From: Porphyra umbilicalis
Lineage: Eukaryota; Rhodophyta; Bangiophyceae; Bangiales; Bangiaceae
Length of the DNA: 64,000 bases
Assembly (NCBI GenBank): GCA_002049455.2
Contig: KV919088.1
Coordinates: 1 to 64,000, forward strand
Reading direction: 5' to 3'
Shown: positions 19,817 through 32,684 of the stretch, piece by piece
Numbering within the stretch: the first letter of the stretch is position 1
Layout: every line of letters begins with the position of its first letter
Program-made: the position numbers and the translations under genes
Notes under the pieces: model-generated
Told to the model about the DNA's origin: nothing
Seen by the model: the letters and a program-made list of their open reading frames with translations, nothing else
Database searches by the model: none

Positions 19817-20640
19817 GTGGAACGTCTGTACACCCTCAAGAGTGTACTCGGTGGCGACGGTGCGGCCGGCCGCTGCGCAATGGACGGGAACGCCCCATCC
19901 ACCGCGGCTGGCATCCAACTGGGCGCCACGATGGCATCGCCTCTGCCCCGCTGATTCAAGTGAGTCCGGATCGCTTGCGTGAGCTGCCCCCCCATCGTCA
20001 GAAATATCGACACGCCGAACGGGAGTCGCTCCCGTTCACCCTCCCGTTCGGGGGTGTCGCCCCGAACGGGAGTTTCTCCCGTTCTAGACGAGTTAGGGGT
20101 AGCCGAGGTCCCGGTCACGAGGGTGCTGTCGCGAGACCCCACTGGGCTTAAAATGTGCTAGCAACACGGAGCGTAAGGACCGACAGATCGACCTGGCAAA
20201 TGCAGTGGCGCCGGGTGCATTTAATTTCGCACGACGCTGGGCGGGCGATGCCGGCCGTAGCGGCACCGCCGGCACGTTCGTCTATTTTTGTGGGGCGCCT
20301 GGCATGTCGTGCCGTAGATCCTATTCGGACCGCTGCCATAAGCACACTGTAGCGCCACTCGTGGGGAACGTGGTGCACGTACGAAACCGTCATGACGTGC
20401 CGACGCGGCGCTGTGCAGAACCAAAAGCAGACGACTAAAAAGAGCTCCCGGCCTACCTACGGGGCGCGGGACGGCACTGCCACACTGCACCGGCCTATGA
20501 ACTACCTATCAAAGAGAAAAAGAGAAAGTTGGACAGGACGTGGCTTCCCAGCGGCTCACTTGCCCCCAGCGAGAGGAAAGAAACACCACCCAGCCACAGA
20601 CAACCACACCGCTGCACAGAAACCTCCATGCGACGCCCAG
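19817..20640. other. Non-coding flank left of two-gene element A
   Basis: Holds the AACGGGAG fold-back cluster (20009-20085) and no recognisable gene. The left terminus of element A should lie here or within a few hundred bases, but I could not match an inverted repeat. Confidence 0.4.
20009..20085. repeat. AACGGGAG fold-back cluster, left
   Basis: Perfect mini-hairpins GAACGGGAG-TCG-CTCCCGTTC and GAACGGGAG-TTT-CTCCCGTTC, plus a larger arm pair (CGACACGCCGAACGGGAG against CCTCCCGTTC-GGGGGTGTCG). The same family recurs at 33410-33525. Confidence 0.85.
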
Positions 20641-23425
20641 TCAGCCACAGGGCAGGAAAATGCAGAGGAGCACAGGAGCCACTTCTCGTGCAACCGTTGC
20701 GGGCGCAATCCGTTGACTGGCCTTGCACAAGCAGTAACTCGCTGAGTCCAGCACCTCGTACACCCCTTCCATCGCGTGCGCCACGGCAGCGTGGGCGGCG
20801 TCGACCGCAGCCTGCTCCACGGGCCCAAGCGCTTCCCCTTCCGACTCCTGCTCGACATCGCCGTCGCCATCGCTCGAGTGATTCGCACCGGCAGCGGCGG
20901 CTTGCAGTCCGGCGTCTGGCGCCGAAGGATTGCCGGAGACGGACGGGAGAGAAGCTGCGGCTTGCGTTGGCGACGGCGGACGGCGGTGTGACGGGTCGGT
21001 GCGTCGCGAGTCGCCTCCATCGGTGATGCGCAGCCCATTTCTAGTCCGCGCGCCTTGCGTAGCAAACGCCTGCCGGACGCTCGCGAGCTCCTCCACCCAC
21101 TCCGCGCGGTGGCCTCCGTTGAGGACGGGGGACCCGTCGTCGCCGTCCTCAGCGCTGGGCTCCATGGCGGCCCGCTTCTTGAGGTGGGCCCGGACCTTCA
21201 TGGTGACAAAAGCCACGTGCGCCAGAAGGCAGCAGACTCCATCTGGGCTGCCAGGCACGGGGCCCGCCTCCGTGTAACGATCACGGACCCCCATCACGGA
21301 AAAGACGACCTTGAGTGCGCGAATAATGCCGGCACGATTTGCGAACTCCGTCATGAAGCTGTCGTCCTCGAGCATCGACGCCGCCTCGCCCGGAGAGAAT
21401 ACCACCTCGTTCTTGGTTCGCGTACCGCGCACACGACGCAGGCTTCCAATGTTCGCCTTGCTGTTGACGTACGTCGCGAAGGCGGAAACCGCCTTGTTTC
21501 CGAGGCTCTGATAGAAGTGGGAGACGGCACGGTGGAGATACTTGTAGCCCATCGTTTTGCCCCGGCTCGTCAACGCACTCCCCCCTTCGTCTGCAGTTGC
21601 CGTGTCCCCCGCCACTGCCACCGATGGACGCCGCGTGCGCTGCGGCAGTCGCCACTTGCGCTCCAGCAGCGCATCTGCCCCGTTCGTGTCGACGTCGAAA
21701 CGGACTGTGGTCCAGTCCTGGAGCTTGTCGTTGACAACAGCCATATCGACCCACACGTCAGCCGCACCGCGGGGCGAGACAAAGCTCTTGCGGAGGAATC
21801 CAACGAGATGCGGCTGAGAATCAGGCACACGAGACGTACATGACAAGCGACGGACGTGAGCGTATGAAGAAAGCAACGGTTAGTGCCTGCAGCCAGTATC
21901 TGCCGGACATAGAGGTATCCCTTGCAGCACCCGACGCAGCAAGCAAATGAAGTCACACTCGAGAGCGAGCAGCCGCGCTCTCTACTCACCAGACACTCGC
22001 TGTACAGAAACAACACACCTTGAGCTCGAGAATCCACTGCGCTTCCTGCACCTCACCCTCAGGTGTCGTCACCGAAGTATTTCTGGCATTACCATCGGCA
22101 TCAGGTACCCCATGCACTGCAGGGCCCGCCCCGAATGCCATTGCCGCCGAGCTTTCAGCCGCCGTCCACGTCAATACAGAGGTGACATCGCCGGCCATGT
22201 TGATGATGGCCCGGCGCTGGTAGAAGAGCGACGCCGTCAGGCGGTCCGCGAGTACGGCGACGTCGTCCAGCTTCTTGGTGACCGCCCGAATTTGGCTGTT
22301 CATGATTGCCACCTCCTTGCGCTGCGCCGTGATCTCGCGACGCACGCCAGAGAAGCCAGTAGACGACGTCCGCATGACTTCGGCAATTTGCGCGGCAGTT
22401 GTGACCCCGGTCGTTCCGCTGCCGGACGCCGCTTCCGCCGCTGCCACGCATGCAGGGCGAGGCGGCGGCGTCGCCCCAGAGGACCCTCCAGAGGCACGAC
22501 GCGTCCGTGGGGATGCGCCGACGGCTGCGGCGGGATGCGCGATAGAGCGCCCACCACCAGCCGTTGGTGACGGGCTCGTCCCATTACCCGCGACGCCGCT
22601 CATAGCCCCCGACGCGGCGCCACCAGCGCTCTGATAGGGGCTCCCAAGGCGCATCCCGCTACCACCGGGCGGCCCCCCACGCCGAGGAACCGTCGGAGTA
22701 GGAGGTGCGCAACGCGTCCCCGCCCTACCGCGGCGCTTCTTGTTAAGTGGCATCGTGGAAGTTGAACCAGCCATCGGACAAGAAAATGTGGTCCCAGTCC
22801 CGGCGCGGGGGGTGTACTCATTGCCCCCCTCCTGAAGATAGCCGTTGTCCTCATCGTTGTCGCGGTCATCGACTGGCCCGCGACGTGCGAAGGACCGCAC
22901 GTCGGCCAAGCCTGGCGGCACCGCCACGGCGGTGTACACTTGTGAACACGCCCACTCGGCAGGGTCCGCTGAGGTCGCGGCGCCGACCGCCGCGCCAGAC
23001 GGCTGCACGCTTCCATTTCCTGCTGCACTTGACTGGGCCACACCGGCTACGCCAGCAATGCAGCCCGAGGCTGCATCCCGACCGCCAACAAGCGGAGCCG
23101 CCGCTGCCATTTGTGGCGACTGGCTGCCACCCGGCGCGACACCGTAGGGGCTGTGCCGAAGGCGGGAGCAGGTTGCAGTCCCGGGTGCAGCCGTCGAGGC
23201 AAACATCGGGTTGAGGAAATGACGGGCGGCGGGAAGTGGCGAGGAGGTAGGCGGCGACTCAGGGCGGCGCTGCAGACCAGCCCGGCGGGCCGCAACGTCT
23301 GCGGCGTGCTGAGCACCCGTCATAAAACGAAGCGGGGCTGCAGCATGGTGGTCTCCCGTGTTGCCGTCGCGGTTGGTCACAAACGCCAGTGCTCCGCTGC
23401 CGACAATGCGGAACACATTGTACAT
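20641..23425 (-). CDS. Companion protein of element A, two exons
   Basis: Exon 1 runs 23425 to 22019 and exon 2 runs 21813 to 20641. The 205-bp intron between them has a GTGTGT donor and a CTCAG acceptor and joins in phase 0, giving about 859 residues. The start at 23425 (MYNVFRIVGSGALAF) is the first ATG before protein-like sequence; an in-frame start at 23650 is possible. Order: Ala/Gly/Pro-rich N-terminus, a basic patch (NKKRRGRAG), a coiled coil near the end of exon 1 (VRREITAQRKEVAIMNSQIR), then a globular part with SRGKTMGYKYLHRAVSHFYQ, RTKNEVVFSP and LAHVAFVTMKVRAHLKK. The last motif matches LPTLAFVLRKVRLFLEQ in the copy B companion, and FMTEFANRAG resembles FLESVAGRRG. No known family is recognised; a DNA-binding or assembly partner of the transposase is an inference from position. 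No lesion is visible. Confidence 0.62.
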
Positions 23426-24734
23426 CGCGCTACGCAACAGTGGGTGAGCGAGAAAGAAGGGGCTTGGGGGGCCGGTACAGCGTAATGTGACGCGGAGGGG
23501 TGGCAAGGCAGCGGTTGCCCGTCGGGCCGGGTGAGAAAGAACAGGGTAGGGAGGGCGGTGGCGCGTCACCTGGCGAAACCAAACACGGCAAGCAGGTACT
23601 CTTAAATGGTCTCCCCTCTCCCTGCCGCGACGGAGCAATGGCTGTGCCACGGCGCAGGACCCTCAGTCAACCGCGGCCAGCGACCCATCGCCGTAGACGC
23701 CTGGTGTGTCCAACACACACGCAAAAGAGTGAACCCCGCGTGCCAGCAAAATCACTTTCGAGCGAGGCCATATCGCCTGTCAGTTGCGGCAGTGGGTGCG
23801 CGATGCGGATCAGCCCAACGACACTCAACACCAAGCCCGTGCCGGAAGCACCCGATCGGACGCTACGAGGGGGCACAAGTGCCAGGAGCACCAGAACACG
23901 TCGGATGACTACAAACCGGCCGCATAGAATCCCCCGCCGGCTACAGAAAGTACCGCAGAACAGGCAGTCGACCAAGATGGACAGGGAGATGCGGGGGGGG
24001 GGCGGCCCAGTGCAGATGGTGCCATATAGTTTGGCCAAGGGCGTGTTCACAGGACCTGTGCAAAGGTGTTGAGACGCGGATCGGCCCCAGGTGCAGGCAC
24101 ACGCCACACAACGGCGAGATGGTGAAGGGATGTGCGACTGGTGGCAGCGGAGCATGCACGGGGCTGCGTGGCCTGGAGATCCAGAGATCGGGCGAGCGAT
24201 GGAGACTCCACGTCGAAAGACGAACTAACACCCGCGGCCCAGTGTTCGCGACGAGCAGTGTTGACGAAGACTGACCCAGCAGATCGAGGACTTCGCACCA
24301 TTGGGTTTCCATCCACTGCAGCGCATTTGGGCTGGTTGCTGGACCCACCGCATGCCCGATTTGGCCCAAAACTGCTTTCGAAAGATGGATTCACACATGA
24401 CATACTGTGTTCGCGAGTCAGAAAGCGCAAATAATGGATGAATGAATCTTGATCAGCTCTTCAATAAACTCACATGTAGTATTCTCGAGTCTTGATAACT
24501 ATTCCACATGCCGCATCTAAGTGCGCTCCGAGGGTTTAATAAGCATCAACAAAGGCGCGATAAAGACACATAACACGGCCGCAATGTACTCGAAGCAACA
24601 TCTGCAGTCGCACGAAACAGCGGCCCGGGTGGCGTCGCAGCTCCCACACTTCCGGCTGGCGAGGCAGCGGACGGGGCGGTTCGGGTGGGCGGGGGGTTTT
24701 CGTGACACGCGGGGGGTCGAGGAGGGGGGCGGAG

Positions 24735-25830
24735 TCCCGGCTCGGCGGCCGCCAAGCGCGTGGCCGCTGCAGTTGCCGCTTCGTCGGCCGACAGGACAGC
24801 GGGCGCGGCCGTTGGGGTCGGGAGGGGGGTTGGTGTGGACGGTGGCGACGGGGAGGCAGGTGCGGTGTGACGGGGGAGTCCCGGCGCGGCCGACGCCGAG
24901 GGCGTGGCCGCTGCAGTTGCCGCTCCGGCGGCCGACAAGACGGCGGGCGCGGCGGTCGGGGTGGGGGGGGGTTTGTGTGGACGGTGGGGGGTGGGAGAAG
25001 GATGCAGAATGACGGGGGAGTCCCGGCGCGGCCGACGCCGAGGGCGTGGCCGCTGCAGTTGCCGCTCCGGCGGCCGACAAGACGGCGGGCGCGGCGGTCG
25101 GGGTGGGGGGGGGTTGGTGTGGACGGTGGGGGGTGGGAGAAGGATGCAGGGTGACGGGGGAGTCCCGGCGCGGCCGACGCCGAGGGCGTGGCCGCTGCAG
25201 TTGCCGCTCCGGCGGCCGACAAGACGGCGGGCGCGGCGGTCGGGGTGGGGGGGGGTTGGTGTGGACGGTGGGGGGTGGGAGAAGGATGCAGGGTGACGGG
25301 GGAGTCCCGGCGCGGCCGACGCCGAGGGCGTGGCCGCTGCAGTTGCCGCTCCGGCGGCCGACAAGACGGCGGGCGCGGCGGTCGGGGTGGGGGGGGGTTG
25401 GTGTGGACGGTGGGGGGTGGGAGAAGGATGCAGGGTGACGGGGGAGTCCCGGCGCGGCCGACGCCGAGGGCGTGGCCGCTGCAGTTGCCGCTCCGGCGGC
25501 CGACAAGACGGCGGGCGCGGCGGTCGGGGTGGGGGGGGGTTGGTGTGGACGGTGGGGGGTGGGAGAAGGATGCAGGGTGACGGGGGAGTCCCGGCGCGGC
25601 CGACGCCGAGGGCGTGGCCGCTGCAGTTGCCGCTCCGGCGGCCGACAAGACGGCGGGCGCGGCGGTCGGGGTGGGGGGGGGTTGGTGTGGACGGTGGGGG
25701 GTGGGAGAAGGATGCAGGGTGACGGGGGAGTCCCGGCGCGGCCGACGCCGAGGGCGTGGCCGCTGCAGTTGCCGCTCCGGCGGCCGACAAGACGGCGGTC
25801 GCGACGGTCGTGGCAGGAGGGGTGGTGTTG
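24735..25830. repeat. 142-bp tandem array, about 7.7 units, between the divergent genes of element A
   Basis: GGCCGCTGCAGTTGCCGCTC recurs every 142 bp (near 24904, 25046, 25188, 25330, 25472, 25614 and 25756) with almost no variation among the inner units; the first unit is diverged. Each unit has a GGGGTGGGGGGGGGTT G-run and GTGTGGACGG. Because 142 is not a multiple of three and no frame has a stop, all three minus-strand frames stay open through the array and encode the same peptide cycle shifted by a frame. Confidence 0.95.
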
Positions 25831-28775
25831 TGCTGTCGTGTGGTGGGGCCCGGTGAGATAGCAGTCGCACCCGGCAGCACTGATATGCATTTTCCGCACC
25901 TTTTCTTCCGCGGTGAGGGTGCTCAAGTGGAAAGCCTGCCCTGCTGCCGTTCCTGGGTGGCCTCCTTTCCGTTAGCTGGCTCTTTTTGTTGGCCACGGAC
26001 TCGGACCGCCATTGTAGGACACATTTGTGTCGGCCTAACTGGCTTCTGCAGGAGTCGTCACGATGGTTGAGCATAGCACGACACGAAAGATATGAAGGGC
26101 TCCCGTGTGGCGCGCTTCAGACTGCCTGACTCGCAAGAGACCGGCAAGTGCGTGCGTCTAGCGCGCGACCGCTCCCGTTGTCGCGACGCCGATCCGAGTC
26201 CCACGCTGCAGCTTCTGAAGCGACCGGCCGCGGTTGCAGTTGCACCCTGGAGAGCAGGGGCGGCAGCTCTCTGCACGAATCTCATGAACAATATGAAGAC
26301 CCCACGAATGCCTCTGCGCGTGCGCCAGCGTCGCACGAACGATACCATGGCTGTCTGCTGATTTTTGGGGAACAGCAGGCACCACGGCGCGAACAAAAGT
26401 TCCGCCAATGAGCATATGTGCGTTAGAGCGGTCGCCACATCCTTGCCGGTGGGCGGTTGCGGCGCGCAAGGGTTGACAGGCTGCACCCCCACCCCCCCAC
26501 CATTCTCCCTCTCTTCGTCGGCCTGCTTGCCTCGCGAAGCAGCTTGTGGGGTCGACGCCTCCCCGCCCTTTCGGCCCTCCGGGGCGTGTCGTGGCGTGGC
26601 GCAGCCGCGCCGCGTGGTGGTCGGCATCCGTCTGCCGGAACCTACGTGCGTTGGAGACCCTGGCCGGAGAGGCACCGGCCGCTCGCACGGCCACCCATTC
26701 AAGCCACAGACCACCCCCCGCCGCATCTGTCCCATTCAAAGCCTACAGCCGGGCTCCCCCATGTGTGTAAATTATTAGTCTGATGCAAGCATGGCACCAG
26801 TCGGACACAACGAAGTAGGAGGCGCCCCCAGCGGCGCTCAAAGAGCCGCACGAGCAGCAGCGGCAGCTCTGCTGGGACGGCCGACGTGCCGTCGCCGTCC
26901 CTTCAGGGCATCGGCCGATGCCGCCGAAACGCGCACCCGACAATTGCCGTCGAGGTGGCGGCCGCTGGTGCCGCGCCATCCATGGCGGCAGGGGGGCGGC
27001 GGGGGAGTGCACGCCCGCGCGCGAGAGAGGGATGACAAATGCGCACCGCGTCGCGCCTAGAGACGAGGCGGAAGAGAGACCTACATGCGTTCACCCCTCG
27101 TGCGCACCACGTCCCACTTCTCCGCTAAAGAGGAGCCCTAAGCAATGGTCCAAGTAACTGCGTATCGATTCCTTAAAACGACCTCATTGTGGACACCACC
27201 GTCTCGATAAATGCCAAGAAGTGCAAACCAATTCTGCCGTTGCCTTGGAAAAGACGAACGCCAGCCCCTCCTGGAGCCCTTCTGGGCGGATCGACAGACT
27301 AAGATCGCGGCCGGATTGCGCAAGCATTGCGCCCAAAGTTTTGGACTGTCGTTAACCCTTCAACTAGCCCCACTGCGCTGGCGAGAATATAGCGCTTCAA
27401 TGTGGACCTTTTGGCTGCCAACAACAGCCGAATGCGGTTTTCTCTGGCAGCCCGCCTCATTTCGTGTCCGTTTCGGACGAGCTGTGATGGGGGTGCTCAC
27501 CATCAATACTGTCAGTAGAGTGCAATGAAGAGCAAGTTGGGCCACTCAGCGCCGCACAATTGCTGAGCGACGTTCTCAGCGCCACAATCGGTTGGCACAA
27601 GCGCCCTTCGCGCTTTCCTGGCGTGTCCTGCGCTTCAGTGCCACACGCTGCTTCGTCTAAGTTCGTTCTTCCCGACTTCGGCAGCACATCGTCGCAGATC
27701 CTCCTTGTGGCTCTGTGAGGCCTCCGCCACGGGCTTGTCGGCGGGCAACCGGGTCTCGAGGCCGACCGCCCGGGTCGCCCGCCAAGCGGCAGACGAGGAG
27801 AACGCGCAGCCCTTTGGTACAACGCGCGTCGCCGTGAGGACGGCAATTCTGCTGCCCGCGCGCACCGAGATGGCTGAGCCCGCCGAACGGGTTGGCGCGA
27901 GCTTTGAGGCGGGCAAGCAGCCAAGAACGACTGCGGGACATTGAATGGCACAGTGTAGACGCTGGCGCGCTCCGTTGATGAGACAAGACGACTTGTCCTC
28001 GCATCCTGCGGTGTTTTTGCGTGTGGCGCCCGCCAGGTGTCTGCCCATGATGTTGACCCGTCGAAGCGGAGGGGGGGGGGAGCATTCGTCGGACTGTTCC
28101 GCGGCCATGCGTGACACCGCGTGAGGGTGTATAGCACGCCCACCCTTCCCATCACCGTACCGCTTGCGCCAGCCCCAATCGTGAGTACCGCTCCAGCGGA
28201 ACCGCTATGCCAAGGGGCACAGTGCCATAGGGCCGAGAGGCGAGCGGACGAGTGGCTGCAGCCCAATCCTGGCTTGTGGAGCTGTGTTCCCCGTGCGCGT
28301 TGAGCCAGTTCCGCAGCACCTGGACCGCTCCGTTGGAGCTGGACGTCGAAAGGGCGACGACAGGAAACGGCTCGCACTCGTAGCCACCGGCCGCAGCACC
28401 ACTGCAGCCCCTTCGCGGTGTCTTGCACGAGGCGTGTGTGGAGAGCTTGGGACGGTCGTATGGGAAGGCGGCCGTACTTCCACCGTGGAGCGGCGGGTGA
28501 GTGGATGCGGAGGGGGGGGTCGAAGTGGGGGACTCGGGCACACCCTCGCCCGATCGGCACCACCAAGCGTCGCGCCGGGGGCATGGTCTGACGTGCACGC
28601 ACACTCCTATATATGTATCGGCAAACTGACGTTCGCCGTGGGAGAGCGCGTTCCCACTGCACCTTCACGACGCGCCGCGCTCTCTGACCGTTGTCGACCC
28701 CGTGTCACGAACAAGCTCCCTCGTGCCGCTCTTAACCTTTGTCGACCTCTACACGTGCTCGGCCGAGGCGTCGAT
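25831..28775. other. Upstream region of transposase A
   Basis: No frame gives a family-like protein. A TATA-like CTATATATG lies at 28608-28616, about 160 bp before the transposase ATG. Moderately long open frames exist on both strands, but their predicted products are Pro/Arg-rich composition artefacts. Confidence 0.4.
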
Positions 28776-31700
28776 ATGGCGCCGCCGCGGGCTGTCTCAG
28801 CCCACACTATCCCCTGCCCCTTCTGCTGTTTGACTTTTACTAGGACGGCCAACCTCGCCCGTCATGTGCAGACATCCCACAAGGGTGGGAGCCGGTGCGC
28901 GGCTGCAGCTGCGGCGTCGGCCGCTGTGAGCAGCACCTTCTCGCGTTCCTCGATGGCGGCGTTGGCTGCCGAGCCCGGGCCGGCTCTACTGGAAGCTGTT
29001 GCGGGGGGGGACGACAACGAGCACGAGCCAGAGTTGCCCTGGGACAACGACGGTGCCGCTGCGAACGTGGTTGCGGAGACGGTCATGGGCTCGGAGATCC
29101 CTTCCACGGTGGATGCTGCAGTGGACGAGACGTCAGCCATCGCAACCACGGCGCGAGGTGGCGGGAACCCGTTGACGGGGGGTATCGTCGGCGCAATGAC
29201 CCCGGGTGGACCCCAGGCGAATGCGGTGGTGGTGAACGCGGCTGAAGGCGTGTGGATGCTCCCTGCGGAGGACTCAAGTATTGACGGCAGCTCAATGCTT
29301 GGTGAGGGCCGCTACGCCTCTGATAATGACGCGGATGACGAAGCGGTGGCGACTCCCGGCTCCACGATTGGCGGGGTAGCGGCTGACTTGCGTGCAGCAC
29401 TGCCGCCGGCCGCAGGCCCGCCGCGGCATGTGTTCTTGTCGAGCACTGCTGCTCGGATCCGAGCGTACTACCTCGACATGCCTGAGACGTCCTTGTCGAC
29501 GCCGGTTGTCAGGCCGTCGTGGGCGCGCCGGCCGTCCCGGTTTAAATCACCCGCCATGCGGGGCGCCCTTCGCTTCGCGCTGACGGCGGGTGGGTGCGGA
29601 TTGACGCAGCGCGACCACCTCGCGTACGCTCAGTCGCTATGTGCGGTGGAGCGGGAAACCACGGAGGGTGACGCTGCCGTGGGCCCCATCTCGGTGGCAT
29701 TCCCATCGGCGCATGGATTCCTCACTGCGGTGCGCCACGAGCAGAATCGTGTCTTGGCGATGCGCCGCTGGATGCATGTCCCGGTGGAGATATCTGGGCG
29801 GAAGTTTTCCTACTACTATCGCGACGTGATGCAGGTCGTGCTGGACGCTCTTGCCGGTGCGGACACCGTATCGTTTGGCGACGTGCCTTCGGCTGCAGCT
29901 GACGCCGCAGCCGCTGATCCGGCGGGGAGCATCGTCCCTGACGACCACGTGCGCCGCGGGACGCTGGACGCGGACCTCTACATCGAAGAGAGCCGTGCAG
30001 TACGCCGCATCCACGGTCGTGACGCGCGCGTTGCCGGGGTCCAGCTCTACGCGGACGAGGCCTTGGTGTCGTGGAGTGGCGCGAATTACATGTTTCCCAT
30101 CCGAGTCAAAATCGTCAATGTGCTTGACAACGGCGGGCAATGGCAGACTGTCGGGTACCTGGAACACATCTCGAAGTCGGTGTCGCGGAGCGCCGCAGCC
30201 AAGCTGGTCGTCAGCGACATGCGTAACGACCTGCTGCAGAGGTGCCTTTCCGTCTCACTGCGCGCGCTTACTCGGGCCAGCGAGGAGGGAGTGATGGCCC
30301 CCGTCGCGGGGCACGGCTCCGTGTTGCTGGTTCCCAGGGTGGTGGGCCTTATCGTGGACCAAGTGGAGGAGCGCAGCATCTTGGCCCTGATGGGCAACCG
30401 ATGCCGTTTTTTTTGCTCCCCGTGCATGGAGGACAAAGCTGTCAGTGGCGGCTTGCTCGGTGTACGAGCCGTGGACCGCGATGTAACTACCACTCTCGAT
30501 GCGCAACTCGCGGCTGCCTCCGTGCGGGCTGTGGACCCACGCCCCAGCCGTCGCCGCAATCTCGCGCAGGAGCATAGCGCGTTGGCGTTTGTGCCCGCGC
30601 TGGGGGCGGTGCACGGCCTCGGTACGGGTGCGCACAACCTGTACCGGATTGTTTCGTTCGACCTTCTACATGTCTGGAAGCTGGGAATCCTTCGTCTGGT
30701 CGCGCAGAGACTGCCATCTGTTCTGACGTCTCTTCGTCGAGATGGCGGCGGGGCCCGACGTGGCACTGTACAGGACACGTTGGACGCCCTCAACTTGCGG
30801 GGCTTTGAGCTCGGACGCAACTGCAAGGTCACGCCTTCGGCGCCAGGGTACGTCCCGTAGCTGGTGGGGGGACGGCCCAGGGCACGACGGACGGGTGGAG
30901 CAGAACCGACCTTGTCGTGCTCGGGTGCCTCTATCGAGGTCGGTGGAGCGTGGGTGAGTCACCTCGAAAACGTGTCGGGTGTGGAGCCCACGAGCACCTG
31001 AGAGCGACGGACAACTGTCCAGCGCACGTACTGACAGGATACGTTGTTGTTTTCTGCTCGATTGCTCTCCTGCACTCGTGAACTCTGGTTCTGCAGCTGC
31101 TTTGTACCCGCGTCGGAGCCACAAGCTACCATGACCGGACGCAGCTGGCGCCACTTCAGCGTGTTTTGGCCGTTCATGGTGGCCGGCCTTGTGGGCCGTG
31201 CTAATGCAGTTGAGCCGCTCCCCGCGACGGTGGACGGCAACCCTGTCGCCCCCACCGGGCATCTACCTCGTACCTTGGCCTCTATGGGCATCAGCGGCGG
31301 TGAGACGTCCAGCGATGACAGCAGCGACGCTCTTAGCGCCTCTTCGTGTCCCTCTGTGAACAGTTTCGACGACGGTTGTCGAGTGGCGCGGAGTGACGAC
31401 CTCGCTATGACCGACGACGCCGGGGGCGTACTGCCTGACGAGCGTCTCGATCGCTCGAGCGCGTACCAGGAGTTCTTCTCCCAGATGGCCGTCCACGACG
31501 CTTACCTGGAGTTGTTCTGCCAGGTGGCGCGCCTTGGTGGCATGCTCTTTGGCGACAACGTTGCGGACGAGACATCCATGACGGAAGCGGCAGTTGAACA
31601 CATGGACGAGGCGGCCAAAGTGCTCGGCGTCGACTCCATTCAAACTCTGTATGGACATGTGAACACGACCAAGCTACACCGTCTCGTGGCCCATCTCGGT

Positions 31701-32684
31701 GACGAGCTGCGCGCGCGCGGCAACCTATGGGAAGGGGATACTTCTGTTAACGAGAAGCTGCATGGTAGCTGCAAGCGCATGTTCAAGAGGAGCAACAAGC
31801 GCGGTCCAGGCGTCGCGCTCCAGATGATGAGGTGCGAGGAGACTCAGTCCGCTGTCCTCCGTGAGCTGTGTGACGCGGATCTCGACGACAACGGGTCTAC
31901 CGGGAGCAGTGGTTCGACGAGAGTTGGCAGCGACACCGACGGGAGCCACGAAGGGGGCGCCACCAACGGAACTAACGTCGCCAACGACGGTGCAGCGAGC
32001 CGTAGCCGTGCACCTGTCGGAGCTTGCCCGAGCACTGGGACGTTGCCGCCACCGCTGCATACGGAGCGCCTTTCTTTCACCGGGCGCGGCCAGCGCATGG
32101 CCATCGGTGACTTGCGCCGCATCCCGGCCCTTGCCAGCGTTGGCGGTGTGCTCGGCATGAGCGACGATGATTGAGTCACGCAGCACCGCACCATGCGGAT
32201 TGTCGCTCGGTTTGAGTGGGGTGCGCCGCCGGCTCTGCAGCACCTACGCGCTGCCGATAGCTTCTTCGGGAAGCCCTGGTACTCCTTCGTGCGCTACGAG
32301 GACGGTGCGGGTGAATTGTGTTGGGGGCGCATGCGACTCGTGCTACGCTCACTCGGCGACCAACGGCGCAGTTGCGTGGTAGTCCAGCGCATGCGTCGGG
32401 CGACGCTGCGGCCGGGTTGCGTTCTCACCCGGTATGGCTGCGTACGCCTCGCGTGGGAGTTTGAAGACGGGGAATCTTCCCACCCCGCCTTGGAACTGGT
32501 GGATGCCACGCGCATCCTGCGGGCGGAAGACGTGCAAGTCGACTGGTGCGACCTCGGGGACCGCCTCGGGCTCCGTGCGACGCCAAGCAACAAGCACAAC
32601 TCGGCAGCTGAGCGCCGGGCGTCGCGCTATTTCACGAACGTGTTCTACCCCTGGACAAGCCGCGAGCAGCAGCCGGGTTTCTAG
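28776..32684 (+). pseudogene. C2H2-finger CMC/Plavaka/Tnp2-like transposase A, one in-frame stop
   Basis: Exon 1 is 28776-30847. The 249-bp intron (GTACGT donor, CTGCAG acceptor) joins in phase 2 to exon 2 at 31097. The N-terminal finger is C14-X2-C17-X12-H30-X4-H35 (IPCPFCCLTFTRTANLARHV). The core includes YADEALVSWSGANYMFPIRV near residue 425, a Cys pair (FFCSPCMEDKAV) near 543, and SFDLLHVWKLGILRL near 627. After the intron come QATMTGRSWRHF and NTTKLHRLVAHLGDELRARG with NEKLHGSCKRMFKRSNKR. The order fits Tnp2/Plavaka-type transposases of the CMC group; Kyakuja-Dileera-Zisupton is the main alternative. A TGA at 32172-32174 is followed in frame by a conserved C-terminal domain (SFFGKPWYSFVRYEDGAG to 32684) that aligns with the end of copy B, so the stop is probably a lesion. 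Without it the protein would be about 1,220 residues. Confidence 0.7.

Larger units (their letters stand above)
20641..32684. mobile_element. Two-gene CMC/Plavaka-like element, copy A (coding core; ends not found)
   Basis: Coordinates are those of the coding core, because terminal inverted repeats were not identified. A C2H2-finger transposase (28776-32684, plus) and a companion gene (20641-23425, minus) are transcribed away from a shared 5.3-kb middle region holding a 142-bp tandem array. Copy B at 48110-62336 has the same head-to-head plan and homologous products, which is the reason for treating the two genes as one unit. AACGGGAG fold-back clusters lie outside both ends (20009-20085, 33410-33525). 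Confidence 0.68.

Noticed and set aside
24735-25830. CRISPR-like array
   Set aside because: Direct tandem units without spacers, in a eukaryotic context.
24517-26074. Three overlapping minus-strand frames of 444-512 codons
   Set aside because: All are translations of the 142-bp array; frame rotation per unit makes coding unlikely.
27457-28668. 403-codon minus-strand frame upstream of transposase A
   Set aside because: No recognisable domain, and the frame mirrors plus-strand composition.
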